Counted from the first letter of the stretch, positions 33,324 through 43,180 are shown. The stretch: 64,000 nt of DNA from Clostridia bacterium (GCA_017577715.1 PKRC01000004.1:62001-126000), one strand, 5' to 3'. The notes: generated from the sequence alone by a model not told the origin. A program made the numbers and translations.

Positions 33324-35186
33324 TTGAAAAAGTTTTTGAGGGGCCCAGGCTTTTATCTTATTTTATTGGTTGCAATAATATTTTTGGTAACATTGCTGGA
33401 TTTTGATACGGGGGCAAAGAGGATTTCGTATCCTGAGTTGATCAACGAGATTGAAAAGGGCAATATTGCCAAGCTAAGAACTGTGGAAAATGCTGCTATA
33501 GGCGTAAAAAAGGGCTCCAAATATGTAAATATTTTTCCGGATAAATATGATTTTGAAGTATATCTGCCTTCACAGGAGACTTTTGTTGAAGACGTAAAGG
33601 CTGCCGAGGCAAGGAGATTGGGTACGTCACCTGATCAGATCACGCCAGCCGATTTCGGCTTTGAGTGGGATCCACAGCCGCCGGCAGAGCCACCGTGGTG
33701 GCTTAATTTATTGCCCTTTGTAGTGCTCATCCTGTTGTTTGTGGTATTCTGGTTTGTCTTCATGCAACAAGCCCAGGGCGGTGGTAACCGAGTTATGTCC
33801 TTTGGCAAAAGCCGTGCCAGGCTCCATACCGATACCAAGCACAGGGTTACCTTCAGCGATGTGGCAGGCGCTGAAGAGGAAAAATACGAGCTGAAGGAGG
33901 TTGTGGATTTTCTTAAGAATCCCAAAAAGTACCTGGAGTTGGGGGCTCGTATTCCCAAAGGCATCCTGCTGGTGGGACCACCCGGCACAGGTAAGACGCT
34001 GCTGGCCAAAGCAGTGGCAGGCGAGGCCGGTGTACCCTTCTTCAGCATAAGCGGTTCCGATTTCGTAGAGATGTTTGTGGGTGTAGGTGCGGCCAGGGTA
34101 CGCGACCTGTTTGAACAGGCCAAGAGGAATTCCCCCTGTATTATATTTATAGATGAGATAGATGCGGTAGGGCGCCATCGTGGTGCCGGATTGGGCGGGG
34201 GCCATGACGAGCGCGAGCAGACCCTCAACCAACTGCTGGTTGAGATGGACGGTTTTTCTGTCAACGAAGGTATTATAGTGATTGCCGCTACCAACCGCCC
34301 AGATATTTTGGATCCGGCGCTGTTGCGGCCGGGCAGGTTTGATAGGCGCATCACGGTTGGTATACCCGATATAAAGGGAAGAGAAGAGATACTGAAAGTT
34401 CATTCGAGGGGTAAGCCTTTGGCTCCCGAAGTGGATTTAAAGGTTTTGGCCAAAAGGACGGCCGGATTTACGGGGGCTGACCTTGAGAACGTAATGAATG
34501 AGGCTGCAATATTGGCAGCTAGAAAGGGATTAAAGCAGATAGGCATGGCCGAGCTGGAAGAGGCTATTACCAGAGTCATTGCAGGGCCGGAGAAGAAGAG
34601 CAGGGTAATGACCGAAAAAGATAAGCGATTGGTGGCTTACCATGAGGCAGGCCATGCGGTGGTTGCAAAGCTATTGCCCCATGCAGATCCTGTTCATCAG
34701 ATATCCATCATCCCCCGCGGTATGGCCGGGGGTTACACCCTGACCTTGCCCGAAGAGGATAAGTATTTCGCTTCAAAGTCAGAGCTGATGGACGAGATTA
34801 CTCAGTTGTTGGGTGGGCGCGCCGCCGAGGCATTGGTGCTCAATGATATAAGCACCGGCGCTTCGAATGACATACAAAGGGCTACTCAGATAGCTAGGAA
34901 GATGGTAACCGAATACGGGATGAGCCAGAACATGGGTCCGGTAACGTTCGGAGGCAAGTACGAGGAAATTTTTCTGGGCAGGGATTGGGGCACGTATCGC
35001 AATTACAGCGAAAAGGTGGCTGCCCTCATAGATAACGAGATTAAGAATATCATACAGGAGGCTTATCAACGGGCCGAGACATTGCTCAAGGAGAACATCA
35101 ACAAGCTGCACAAAGTGGCCGAGGCCCTGCTTGAAAAGGAAAAGCTGGATGTGGAGGAATTTGAAGAGGTATTTGCCAGCGCATAA
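33324..35186 (+). CDS. ftsH: ATP-dependent zinc metalloprotease FtsH
   Basis: Membrane-anchored AAA protease that degrades misfolded and regulatory membrane proteins. Two membrane helices (about 8-26 and 128-148) flank an extracytoplasmic domain. Walker A GPPGTGKT is at 218-225 and the zinc motif HEAGH at 440-444. I chose TTG 33324 (620 residues) because AAGGAGG lies 7 bases upstream and the product starts MKKFLRGP. The frame stays open to ATG 33201, which would add 41 residues including a CLRC pair; I regard this as leader. Confidence 0.96.
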   Translation: MKKFLRGPGFYLILLVAIIFLVTLLDFDTGAKRISYPELINEIEKGNIAKLRTVENAAIGVKKGSKYVNIFPDKYDFEVYLPSQETFVEDVKAAEARRLGTSPDQITPADFGFEWDPQPPAEPPWWLNLLPFVVLILLFVVFWFVFMQQAQGGGNRVMSFGKSRARLHTDTKHRVTFSDVAGAEEEKYELKEVVDFLKNPKKYLELGARIPKGILLVGPPGTGKTLLAKAVAGEAGVPFFSISGSDFVEMFVGVGAARVRDLFEQAKRNSPCIIFIDEIDAVGRHRGAGLGGGHDEREQTLNQLLVEMDGFSVNEGIIVIAATNRPDILDPALLRPGRFDRRITVGIPDIKGREEILKVHSRGKPLAPEVDLKVLAKRTAGFTGADLENVMNEAAILAARKGLKQIGMAELEEAITRVIAGPEKKSRVMTEKDKRLVAYHEAGHAVVAKLLPHADPVHQISIIPRGMAGGYTLTLPEEDKYFASKSELMDEITQLLGGRAAEALVLNDISTGASNDIQRATQIARKMVTEYGMSQNMGPVTFGGKYEEIFLGRDWGTYRNYSEKVAALIDNEIKNIIQEAYQRAETLLKENINKLHKVAEALLEKEKLDVEEFEEVFASA

Positions 35187-35205
35187 AATAGCTATAGTGC
35201 AATAC

Positions 35206-35235
35206 AAGGCGGTGTTTTTAAGACACCGTCTTTTT
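35206..35235 (+). terminator. terminator of ftsH
   Basis: AAGGCGGTGT (35206-35215) pairs with ACACCGTCTT (35223-35232), followed by a T run. Confidence 0.85.
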
Positions 35236-35330
35236 GTAACATGAGGATTTTACGTTTCAGTGCTGGTTTCGAGTGGTCATTGGCGTAAATGCCCGTCCAT
35301 CAGCGATATATCGGGAGAAGGGGTGCAGCC

Positions 35331-35813
35331 ATGGGATTGACATTTTGCTCTGATGAAGAGAGAAGAGCAGAAGAGGCTTATCAAATGGCTCTGAGGTATC
35401 TGGGCTTTCGCTCCAGAACCCAAAAAGAGGTGGAAAAGCATTTAAAGCGAAAGGGTTTTGATGAGGAAGCCATTGAAAAGGCCATGGAAAAGCTGAAAGG
35501 ATATGGATTTGTAGATGATAGGGCTTTTGCGTTAAGCTGGGTAAACAGCCGCTTGCGAAACAATCCGAAAGGTAAGGCTGCTATGGTGTGGGAATTAAGA
35601 CAAAAAGGAGTGGATGCCGGTCTAATAGATGAGGTTATGGGCTCCATCTCCGAGGAACAAGAAGAAGCTGTAGCAAACAGGCTTGCTCAAAAATACTATG
35701 AGAGATATAAGGGAGCAGATGAAAAGGAGAGGGCACATAAAGTTGCCCAGGCTCTGCTGCGCAGGGGATTCGATTGGGAACTCATTCAGAGGATAATTAG
35801 GAGGTTGGAATAA
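35331..35813 (+). CDS. recX: RecX regulatory protein
   Basis: Helical modulator of RecA filaments. 160 residues made of three-helix RecX repeats: ALRYLGFRSRTQKEVEKHL, a middle repeat with GYGFVDDRAFALSWV, and a C-terminal repeat ALLRRGFDWELIQRII. I prefer ATG 35331, with GAAGGGG 7-8 bases upstream, over the in-frame ATG 35289, which adds no family-like sequence. Stand-alone here; no recA nearby. Confidence 0.85.
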   Translation: MGLTFCSDEERRAEEAYQMALRYLGFRSRTQKEVEKHLKRKGFDEEAIEKAMEKLKGYGFVDDRAFALSWVNSRLRNNPKGKAAMVWELRQKGVDAGLIDEVMGSISEEQEEAVANRLAQKYYERYKGADEKERAHKVAQALLRRGFDWELIQRIIRRLE

Positions 35814-36010
35814 ACGCCGTATTGAGTGGCGATGAGATATAATCTGTTTTGCAATGGAAGCAGTTGTTTTTTTGGTGCCAATGGCCCATTCTAAATGACG
35901 TTTTTCACCACCTCATGTTGAATTTTCCTGGTGGGCATCGGGATAGGGAAACGCATAAGGGCGCACAGCTGTTTTGTTTGACCATACAGGGAAGGGAAAG
36001 GCGTACGACG

Positions 36011-36039
36011 TTGACAAAGAGCTGTGGGACGTATACAAT
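36011..36039 (+). promoter_or_regulatory. sigma-A promoter of pheA
   Basis: TTGACA (36011-36016), 17 bases, TACAAT (36034-36039), about 30 bases before the pheA start. Confidence 0.8.
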
Positions 36040-36071
36040 TAATTTGATGATATCCTAAAAAGGGGAAAGAT

Positions 36072-36896
36072 ATGGAAAAGGTAGGCTATCTGGGACCCGA
36101 AGGCACCTTTACACATGAAGCGGCTTTGATGTATGTAAAGGGAAAGCGGATGGATTTAGTGGAATACCAGACCATTCCTGACCTCATATACGGGGTAGAC
36201 AAGGGCCAAATAGATCATGCGGTAGTCCCTATGGAGAATTCCATGGAGGGGACGGTAAATATAACGGTTGATATGATAATTCACGAGGTGAGCGTATATA
36301 TAACCGGAGAGCTCATCCTTCCTATACATCATTGTTTGTTGGTAAAACCGGGGGTACGGTTGGATGAACTCAAGGTGGTGCTGTCCCATCCTCAGGCCCT
36401 AGCGCAGTGCCGCAAATTTTTGCATGAGAAATTGCATGGCGTGGAGCTGCGCACCACTTCCAGCACTGCTGCAGCGGCCAGGGAAGTAGCCAAAGGTGAG
36501 CGGGAATGGGGAGCCATAGGGAGCAAACATGCTGCTAGCGTGTTTGGCCTGGACATCATTGAAGAAAACATTCAGGACCATAATGGCAACTGTACCAGAT
36601 TTGTCGTCCTGTCCAGACAACGGAGCCAATCCACCGGATATGATAAGACCACAATCGTGTTCAGCGTGGATCACAAGCCCGGCAGCCTGTATTGTGCCCT
36701 CAGGCTCTTTGCCGAAAGGGGTATAAACCTTACCAAAATTGAGTCAAGGCCCATGAAGACAAACTTGGGCGAATACCTGTTTTTGGTGGATTTTGAAGGG
36801 CATGTACAGGATGCTGTGGTGCAGGAAGCACTGGATGAGCTGGCTGGCCAGAGCAAGTATTTTGCTGTGCTGGGTTCATATCCCAGATTTATATAA
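36072..36896 (+). CDS. pheA: prephenate dehydratase
   Basis: Converts prephenate to phenylpyruvate in phenylalanine synthesis. 274 residues: PDT domain (1-180) starting VGYLGPEGTFTHEAA, with the catalytic TRF motif in GNCTRFVV (about 172-179), then an ACT regulatory domain (about 195-270) with KPGSLYCALRLFAERGINLTKIESRP for phenylalanine feedback. Own TTGACA/TACAAT promoter. No chorismate mutase domain, as usual in Gram-positives. It probably heads a transcript with the next genes. Confidence 0.95.
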   Translation: MEKVGYLGPEGTFTHEAALMYVKGKRMDLVEYQTIPDLIYGVDKGQIDHAVVPMENSMEGTVNITVDMIIHEVSVYITGELILPIHHCLLVKPGVRLDELKVVLSHPQALAQCRKFLHEKLHGVELRTTSSTAAAAREVAKGEREWGAIGSKHAASVFGLDIIEENIQDHNGNCTRFVVLSRQRSQSTGYDKTTIVFSVDHKPGSLYCALRLFAERGINLTKIESRPMKTNLGEYLFLVDFEGHVQDAVVQEALDELAGQSKYFAVLGSYPRFI

Positions 36897-36912
36897 GAGA
36901 GGAGCTAAAACC

Positions 36913-37242
36913 TTGCGAATGGATAACGAGAAGGAGCTGGACATTGCAAAAAACCTAAAGATCATCGAATGGCTTAAGAGCGAGATATTGCTTTCCGTCG
37001 CTGAACTCTTTCGCATGTTGGTTAGCAGTGCCAGGGTTTCATCCGAGAGCTTGGCCGATTGCCTTGCCAGCATAATCGTGGCTTCTTACCTGCTGGGCAA
37101 GAGGCTGGGGATCCATTTTGGTATGATTGAGCAAAGGATTGCAAACAAGATTCGCCTGGGGATTTTAGAGGAACACGAGATAGAGAGGAATTACGGCGAT
37201 TTGTCGGAACTGAAGCAGCATATCAAGGCCAGTAGAGAATAA
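36913..37242 (+). CDS. MazG-like family protein
   Basis: 109 residues, mostly helical, resembling the small clostridial MazG-like proteins of unknown role (NLKIIEWLKSEILLSVAELF, then a short linker and LADCLASIIVASYLLGKRLGI). It lacks the full EExxE metal motif of active MazG, so activity is uncertain. TTG 36913 is 8 bases after GAGAGGAG; the in-frame ATG 36919 is also possible. It overlaps nothing and sits 16 bp after pheA and 16 bp before yybS. Confidence 0.65.
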   Translation: MRMDNEKELDIAKNLKIIEWLKSEILLSVAELFRMLVSSARVSSESLADCLASIIVASYLLGKRLGIHFGMIEQRIANKIRLGILEEHEIERNYGDLSELKQHIKASRE

Positions 37243-37258
37243 ATATGGAGTGTGCAAT

Positions 37259-38239
37259 ATGAATTTAAGGTTTAAAGCTGTATTGGAAAGTGCCCTGATT
37301 GCCACGGTAAGTGCCGTGTTGTTGGTGATACTGCCTTTTATACCTGTGTTAAACGTTGTGGTCACCATTTGGCCGGTTCCTTTTATTGTGCTGGGAGCTA
37401 GGAGGGAACCCTGGGCAGGCATATTGGGGCTTGTGATAGCTGGGCTGCTGCTGGGGATGGTGTTTCATCCGTTTTTGGGCTTTGCTGTGATCATACTTAA
37501 TTTTTCGCTGGTGGTGGCGCTCTCCTGGGCCATAAAAAAGCGCTTTGACCTGTTTGAATACATCGTCATGGCTGCAGGGGCTGTGTTGCTTTCAACCCTT
37601 ATATTGCTGAAGGCATTTTCCTGGTTTATGGGACAAACGGTGTTTGAATATATAGCCAGCGGCATACGACAATTTCTTTCTAGCAATGTAGTGGATTTTG
37701 GCCGGATGATGGAGCTGTATGCTCAGCTTAATTTGATAGAAAAGCCCATATCGCCAGGGGAATTTGCAGAGGTGGTTATAGGGCAGTTAGAGCAGTTTGT
37801 ACCATTTGTTCCTTCGGCGTTGCTGATATTTTCGTTGATATATGGAACCATAAACATGCTTGTATCGCGCATAACGCTCAAAAAGTTGGGGTATATGTTA
37901 AATGAATTGCCGCAATTCAGCGATTGGATGTTGCCCAAAGGCGCAGGATGGGGATTTATGGGTATATTGCTTATCGCTTATGTGGGTACTTTGCTGGATT
38001 TGAAAAATTTTGACGTGGTATTTTATACAGTGCTGTCCTTGTGTTCGTTTGTGTTTTCAGTTCAGGGTTTGGCGGTTGTTACCTTTTTTATGAAGCTTAA
38101 GATGAGCAAGGTACCTACGATTTTGCGTGCTATAATAGCGGGGGCTCTTTTTGTGTTTGCTCCAATGCTTCTGATATCCCTGGGGATTTTGGAGCAGGTA
38201 TTCAAGCTGCGATGGGCTTATCAGCGAATGAAACCGTAG
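37259..38239 (+). CDS. yybS: YybS-like DUF2232 membrane protein
   Basis: 326 residues with about eight membrane helices; the N-terminal block ESALIATVSAVLLVILPFIPVLN and the region around RREPWAGILGLVIAGLLLG are typical of DUF2232, a family with transporter-like (ECF S-component-like) topology and unknown substrate. ATG 37259 has ATGGAG 8 bases upstream. The order yybS-gdpP-rplI-dnaC is the B. subtilis one. Confidence 0.85.
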   Translation: MNLRFKAVLESALIATVSAVLLVILPFIPVLNVVVTIWPVPFIVLGARREPWAGILGLVIAGLLLGMVFHPFLGFAVIILNFSLVVALSWAIKKRFDLFEYIVMAAGAVLLSTLILLKAFSWFMGQTVFEYIASGIRQFLSSNVVDFGRMMELYAQLNLIEKPISPGEFAEVVIGQLEQFVPFVPSALLIFSLIYGTINMLVSRITLKKLGYMLNELPQFSDWMLPKGAGWGFMGILLIAYVGTLLDLKNFDVVFYTVLSLCSFVFSVQGLAVVTFFMKLKMSKVPTILRAIIAGALFVFAPMLLISLGILEQVFKLRWAYQRMKP

Positions 38240-38272
38240 CCTATAAAGAAGGTGAATTGAGGTGAATTATTG

Positions 38273-40276
38273 GTGAAAAAGCCCACGATGAAGGGGCTTA
38301 ATGTTCCCGAAAATCCCATATATTTAGCCGTTATATTGGTGCTCTCGTCGATCATATGTTATTTCAATTGGAGAATGGGCCTTGTGGCATTTTTGCTGTT
38401 TATTTATCTAGTATACTATAACTGGAAGGTTACGCGGATAAGAAGAGTTGAATGGACGCGTTATCTTGAGAATCTCTCCGAAAATATAGACTGGTCCACA
38501 AAAAACGCGGTATTCAGCGTGCCCATGCCTTTTGTAGTGGTGGAGCTGGACGGAACTATTAACTGGTACAATCCTCGATTTGGCCAGCTGTTCGAAGGGG
38601 AAAGCCTGTTGGGCAAAAACATAAATAACTATATCCCTAATTTGGACATCTATGCTCTGCTCAAAAATAAAGACGATGATTCCATACAGATAGAGCTAAA
38701 CGGAAGAATATACCGGCTGTTTTATACGCCACTGGGTATTGGCGATAGCAAGGACGGTCGCAGAGTTATAGTATTTCTGTATCTGCAGGATATCACCGAA
38801 GAAGCCTTGTTAAAAGTAAAGTATCATGACGAGCGCCCGGTGGTTATGCTGGTGCAGGTTGATAATTACGATGAGGTGGTAAACAACACTGATGAGGCCA
38901 AACGGCCGGTGGTGATGGCAGAAATTGAGTCTATATTGAGCCAGTGGGCCATTTCTCTCAATGCGGGCTGGAAGAAGTTTGACCGGGATAAATTTGTGGT
39001 GTTTGCCGAAGCCAGAGCATTAAAAGCGCTGGAGGACGACAAGTTTTCGATCCTCGATGCAGTGAGATCCATCAGCGCAGGTAACAGAATTCCCGTGACT
39101 TTAAGCATAGGGGTAGGGGTGGATGGCAAAACTCCTCTGGAGCTCACCCACTATGCGCAATTTGCTCTTGACCTGGCTCTAGGGCGTGGAGGAGATCAAG
39201 CGGTAGTTAAGCGAGGGGCCAAACTGTTCTTCTATGGGGGCAAGAGCAAAGAGGTTGAGAAGCGCACTAAGGTTAAATCCAGGGTTATTGCCAATGCTTT
39301 GAAGGAGTTGATGTCCCAGTCGTGGGGAGTATTTATCATGGGGCACGAGGCAGCTGACCTCGATTGCCTGGGAGCCGCTTTAGGGATTTACAGGTGTGCT
39401 CGCCATATAGGTAAGCGAGCGTATATAGTGATGAGCCGGCCCAATCCTTCTATACGCCCAATGATAAGCAGGCTTATGGAGGATGAAGAATATCGGGATG
39501 TTTTTATAACGCCCGATGAGGCTTTAACCATAGCAGACCGCCAGGCAGTGGTGGTGGTAGTGGACGTGCATCGTCCAGCCTTTATGGAGGAGCAACGGCT
39601 TTTAAACGCTGTGGACAAGGTGGTGGTAATAGACCATCACAGAAGAAGCGCAGAAGCGGTGGAGAATGCCACCCTGGTATATCTGGAGCCCTATGCTTCT
39701 TCTACCAGCGAGCTGGTCACCGAAATAGTGCAGTATTTTGATGAGAAGGTGGAGCTTAAGCCTGTGGAGGCCGATGCATTGTTGGCAGGGATAACGGTGG
39801 ACACTAAAAATTTTATATTCAAAACCGGCGTACGTACTTTCGAAGCGGCGTCTTATCTCAGGCGTGCTGGTGCTGATCCTGCCTCGGTGCGCCATTTGTT
39901 CCAGGATGATCTCGAGACTTTCTTAAGCCGCGCTGAAGTGGTTAAGAATGCTCAGATAATCGCACCGGGAGTGGCGTTGGCTTACTGTCCGCCGGATATC
40001 AAAAACGGCCAGCTTATTGCTGCCCAGGCTGCCGACAGTTTGCTCACCATAAAGGGGATACACACTTCTTTCGTCCTGTATGCAAATGGCGACGACGTCA
40101 TGATAAGCGGAAGGTCGTTGGGAAATGTGAATGTCCAGATGGTGCTGGAAAAGCTGGGAGGAGGAGGGCATTTAACGGTTGCGGGAGCGCAGTTGGGCAA
40201 TATTAGCCTTGATGAAGCTCGTCAAAAGGTCATTAAAGCATTAAAAGATTATTTAGAGGAGGGGAATAAGAGATGA
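38273..40276 (+). CDS. gdpP: GdpP/YybT cyclic-di-AMP phosphodiesterase
   Basis: Membrane-bound enzyme that linearises c-di-AMP, controlling osmolyte and wall homeostasis. 667 residues: two N-terminal membrane helices (about 15-50), a PAS-like domain (about 75-170), a degenerate GGDEF domain (about 175-310), then DHH (DHH at 454-456, GHEAADLDCLGAALG near 357) and DHHA1 with GGGGHLTVAGA. GTG 38273 lies 7 bases after GAGGTGA. Its stop overlaps the rplI start by 4 bases, indicating translational coupling. Confidence 0.95.
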   Translation: MKKPTMKGLNVPENPIYLAVILVLSSIICYFNWRMGLVAFLLFIYLVYYNWKVTRIRRVEWTRYLENLSENIDWSTKNAVFSVPMPFVVVELDGTINWYNPRFGQLFEGESLLGKNINNYIPNLDIYALLKNKDDDSIQIELNGRIYRLFYTPLGIGDSKDGRRVIVFLYLQDITEEALLKVKYHDERPVVMLVQVDNYDEVVNNTDEAKRPVVMAEIESILSQWAISLNAGWKKFDRDKFVVFAEARALKALEDDKFSILDAVRSISAGNRIPVTLSIGVGVDGKTPLELTHYAQFALDLALGRGGDQAVVKRGAKLFFYGGKSKEVEKRTKVKSRVIANALKELMSQSWGVFIMGHEAADLDCLGAALGIYRCARHIGKRAYIVMSRPNPSIRPMISRLMEDEEYRDVFITPDEALTIADRQAVVVVVDVHRPAFMEEQRLLNAVDKVVVIDHHRRSAEAVENATLVYLEPYASSTSELVTEIVQYFDEKVELKPVEADALLAGITVDTKNFIFKTGVRTFEAASYLRRAGADPASVRHLFQDDLETFLSRAEVVKNAQIIAPGVALAYCPPDIKNGQLIAAQAADSLLTIKGIHTSFVLYANGDDVMISGRSLGNVNVQMVLEKLGGGGHLTVAGAQLGNISLDEARQKVIKALKDYLEEGNKR

Positions 40277-40719
40277 AAGTGATCTTACTTCAAGATGTGA
40301 AAGGGCAGGGGAAACAGGGCGATGTAGTAAATGTCAGCGATGGGTATGCAAGAAACTATCTCTTTCCTAAAAAGTTGGCCATAGAAGCCACTGAGCAAAA
40401 CTTAAAGGCGCTTAAGGAAAAGAAACAGGCAGAGATAAGACGTAAAGAGCAGGAGCTTTCAGAGGCACAGAAACTGGCCAATGCTTTATCGGGGCTGACG
40501 GTGGTGATAAAAGCCCGTAGCGGCAGTGAGGGCAAGCTGTTTGGTTCGGTGACCAATAAAGAGATTGCCGATGAGCTTAAAAAGCAACACGGCATGGATA
40601 TTGATAGGAAAAAAATTGTGCTACCCGAACCCATAAAGAGCACGGGGAACTATGCGGTGACGGTTAAGGTGTATCCTGAGGTTACAGCTACTCTGACAGT
40701 GAAAGTTGAAGCAGAGTAA
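40273..40719 (+). CDS. rplI: 50S ribosomal protein L9
   Basis: 148 residues. The N-terminal rRNA-binding domain MKVILLQDVKGQGKQGDVVNV and the NYLFPKKLA signature are followed by the long connecting helix (about 41-75) and the C-terminal domain. The ATGA overlap with gdpP and AGGAGGGG upstream show coupling. Confidence 0.98.
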   Translation: MKVILLQDVKGQGKQGDVVNVSDGYARNYLFPKKLAIEATEQNLKALKEKKQAEIRRKEQELSEAQKLANALSGLTVVIKARSGSEGKLFGSVTNKEIADELKKQHGMDIDRKKIVLPEPIKSTGNYAVTVKVYPEVTATLTVKVEAE

Positions 40720-40745
40720 GCCGATAAAGGAGAAAGGGAGTTATC

Positions 40746-42086
40746 ATGGCTGAGTTGCTGCGGCGTATACCTCCTCACAATTTAGAAGCCGAGCAATCGG
40801 TCCTGGGATCAATGCTGATCGATGCCGAGGCAGTTTCGGTGGCGGCAGGAACTTTAAAGCCCGAAGATTTCTATTCCGAAGCCCATAAAGAAATATTTGA
40901 GGCAATGCTGAACCTATATGATCGCGGCGAGCCGGTGGACCTGGTCACGGTTGTGGAAGAATTGAGGCAGAAGGGTACTTTGGACGGAGTGGGTGGTGCG
41001 GCTTATATATCCGACCTGTCCGTTGCCGTTCCTAGCACGGCTAATTTGAAGTATTACATAGAGATAGTGCAAGAAAAATCAATCTTGCGGCAGCTCATCG
41101 CAGCGTCCAACGAGATCATAAAGGATAGCTACGAGGCCCAGGAAGAGCTGGACATCATTCTGGATAAGGCAGAAAAAAGGATATTTGAAATCTCCCAACG
41201 ACAGGTTGCCAATTACTTTGAGCCAATAAAGAATATCCTTCTTGAAACCTATACCAAGATTGAGGAGCTGTCCAAGAAAAAGGGCGGCATAATAGGTTTG
41301 CCTACCGGCTTCCATGAATTTGATCAGAAGACGTCAGGACTTCATCCTTCAGACCTGATACTGGTGGCTGCGCGGCCATCCATGGGGAAAACCAGCTTTG
41401 TACTCAATATTGCACAGTATGTGGCATTGCGCCAGAAGGTGCCAGTTGCCATATTCAGCTTGGAAATGGCCAAAGAACAGCTGGTACAGCGCATGCTGAG
41501 TTCAGAGGCCAATGTAGAACTGCAGAAGATTCGCACGGGTAACTTAAGCGAAGAGGATTGGCTGAAGCTGGTAAGAGCTGCTGGGCCACTGTCACAGGCT
41601 CCCATATATATAGACGATACCGGTGGGCTTTCGGTCATGGAGATACGTTCCAAGACGCGCAGGCTTAAGATGGAAAAGGGGCTGGGGCTAGTGGTAATTG
41701 ACTACCTGCAGCTTATGTCAGGTAGAGGTAGGGCGGAAAACCGCCAGCAGGAGATATCGGAAATCTCTCGTTCGCTAAAGGCCTTGGCAAGGGAACTCAA
41801 GGTTCCCGTCATCGCGCTGTCACAGCTTAGCCGCGCCCCAGAGGCTAGAACGCAACATCGGCCTATGCTAAGTGATTTGCGGGAATCGGGAGCAATTGAA
41901 CAGGACGCAGATTTGGTGGTGTTTATATACAGGGATGAATATTACAACCCCAATACCGATAAGAAGAATATAGCTGAGATAATAATTGCCAAACAGCGGA
42001 ACGGTCCTACCGGCACCATTGAACTGGTATGGTTGGGACAGTATACTAAATTTGCAAACTACGAGAAAAGCCGTCAGGAGTACTGA
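40746..42086 (+). CDS. dnaC: replicative DNA helicase (DnaB type, dnaC in B. subtilis)
   Basis: Hexameric fork helicase. 446 residues: N-terminal collar (RIPPHNLEAEQSVLGSML), linker, and RecA-like motor with Walker A ARPSMGKTSF (about 209-218), Walker B VVIDYLQLMSG (about 315-325) and the RESGAIEQDAD segment. No intein. It follows rplI by 26 bp. The terminator overlaps its last codons. Confidence 0.97.
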   Translation: MAELLRRIPPHNLEAEQSVLGSMLIDAEAVSVAAGTLKPEDFYSEAHKEIFEAMLNLYDRGEPVDLVTVVEELRQKGTLDGVGGAAYISDLSVAVPSTANLKYYIEIVQEKSILRQLIAASNEIIKDSYEAQEELDIILDKAEKRIFEISQRQVANYFEPIKNILLETYTKIEELSKKKGGIIGLPTGFHEFDQKTSGLHPSDLILVAARPSMGKTSFVLNIAQYVALRQKVPVAIFSLEMAKEQLVQRMLSSEANVELQKIRTGNLSEEDWLKLVRAAGPLSQAPIYIDDTGGLSVMEIRSKTRRLKMEKGLGLVVIDYLQLMSGRGRAENRQQEISEISRSLKALARELKVPVIALSQLSRAPEARTQHRPMLSDLRESGAIEQDADLVVFIYRDEYYNPNTDKKNIAEIIIAKQRNGPTGTIELVWLGQYTKFANYEKSRQEY

Positions 42087-42094
42087 CGGCTTTT
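42066..42094. terminator. terminator overlapping the dnaC stop
   Basis: AAAAGCCGTCAG (42066-42077) pairs with CTGACGGCTTTT (42083-42094), loop GAGTA; usable from both strands by the convergent genes. Confidence 0.85.
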
Positions 42095-42131
42095 ATTAAA
42101 TCCAATATGGGTGCAAGATGGGATTTGCGTT

Positions 42132-43163
42132 TTAGTCCGGATCGGTGAATTTTTTATCCTTAGGCAATTGGTTTTTACCCCTTATCCGTATATCCTGGCC
42201 CATGAATTTTATCAGCATGGTATTGGATGTATCAAAAAGGCGCGACGCAATGCGATCGGAATACCGTTCCTTTATCTCGCCAAGGCTTAAGTTGGTGGAT
42301 AAAAACGTGTGCTTTTGCTGTATCTGTCGTTCATTCAAGATGTTGAATAGGTCTTCCGAGGTAAAGTTGTTCCTTTGGGTCTCCGTGCCCAGGTCGTCGA
42401 TGATGAGCACGTCCACCTCGAACAGGCAGCTGAATAAGAACTGATTTTGCTCGTTATCCTGCAAAGCGCTGAGAAACAGCTGATTGAACAGCTTGTATGC
42501 CGAAATGCGCATGACTGTGTATCCCTTGTCCAGGATGGCCTTTGCCATGCAGTTGAGCAAAAAGGTTTTTCCAAGCCCGGTCTTGCCAGAAAAGAGTATG
42601 GTCTTTCTCTCATTGTTAGGAAATTGATTTACATATTCCATGAGACGATTTTTAAGCTGGATCATGTATTCCCTCTGAGTTAGTCGGCTGCCTTCAAGAG
42701 ATATTTCAGGAAATACCTGTGGGTCGAAGGTGTCAAAGTTTTGCTGTTCCAGCTCTTTTATGTCGAACAATTGGTAAGTTTTTTCAACCAGCCTTTGAAC
42801 AAGGCACGAGCACTTTTCCTTTATGAGGTCTCCCGTGTATCCGGTATCCTTGCATTTTGGGCAGCGGTAGTGAATGGACAGATAATCAGGGGGAAAGCCA
42901 TGCTCGACGAGCAATTCTTTTTCTCTGCGCTTTAGCTCCTGTATCCTTTGTTCCAAATCGTCCAGGGTATGGCTAAAGCTGTTGGGATTCCTTATTATTT
43001 CCATGGAGCGCCGTGCCATCGCCTCAACCAAAGCACGGCGCATATCAGCGATTTCAGGTATTACTTGCATTACGTAATTTTCTCTTTGTCTTAGAGCTTC
43101 TTCCTCCCGATGGCGTATATCCTCATACTCCTTCAATATCTCCCTGAGAATCACTTCTTTCAT
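42132..43163 (-). CDS. dnaI: DnaI/DnaC-like helicase loader ATPase
   Basis: AAA+ helicase loader, 343 residues: N-terminal coiled region (about 1-90), a zinc-binding cluster CPKCKDTGY...CSC (about 101-121), and a C-terminal ATPase with Walker A SGKTGLGKTF (about 191-200) and Walker B VDVLIIDDLG. ATG 43163 has TGGGGG 8 bases upstream; an in-frame TTG at 43178 is less likely. It begins 17 bp after the dnaD-like stop, so both form one operon running towards dnaC. Confidence 0.88.
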   Translation of the reverse strand: MKEVILREILKEYEDIRHREEEALRQRENYVMQVIPEIADMRRALVEAMARRSMEIIRNPNSFSHTLDDLEQRIQELKRREKELLVEHGFPPDYLSIHYRCPKCKDTGYTGDLIKEKCSCLVQRLVEKTYQLFDIKELEQQNFDTFDPQVFPEISLEGSRLTQREYMIQLKNRLMEYVNQFPNNERKTILFSGKTGLGKTFLLNCMAKAILDKGYTVMRISAYKLFNQLFLSALQDNEQNQFLFSCLFEVDVLIIDDLGTETQRNNFTSEDLFNILNERQIQQKHTFLSTNLSLGEIKERYSDRIASRLFDTSNTMLIKFMGQDIRIRGKNQLPKDKKFTDPD

Positions 43164-43180
43164 GGCGTATGCCCCCAAAA

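Noticed and set aside
35849..36058. 69-codon plus-strand ORF before pheA
   Set aside because: Composition (many W, C, H, R) is not protein-like, there is no SD, and the clear pheA promoter lies inside it.
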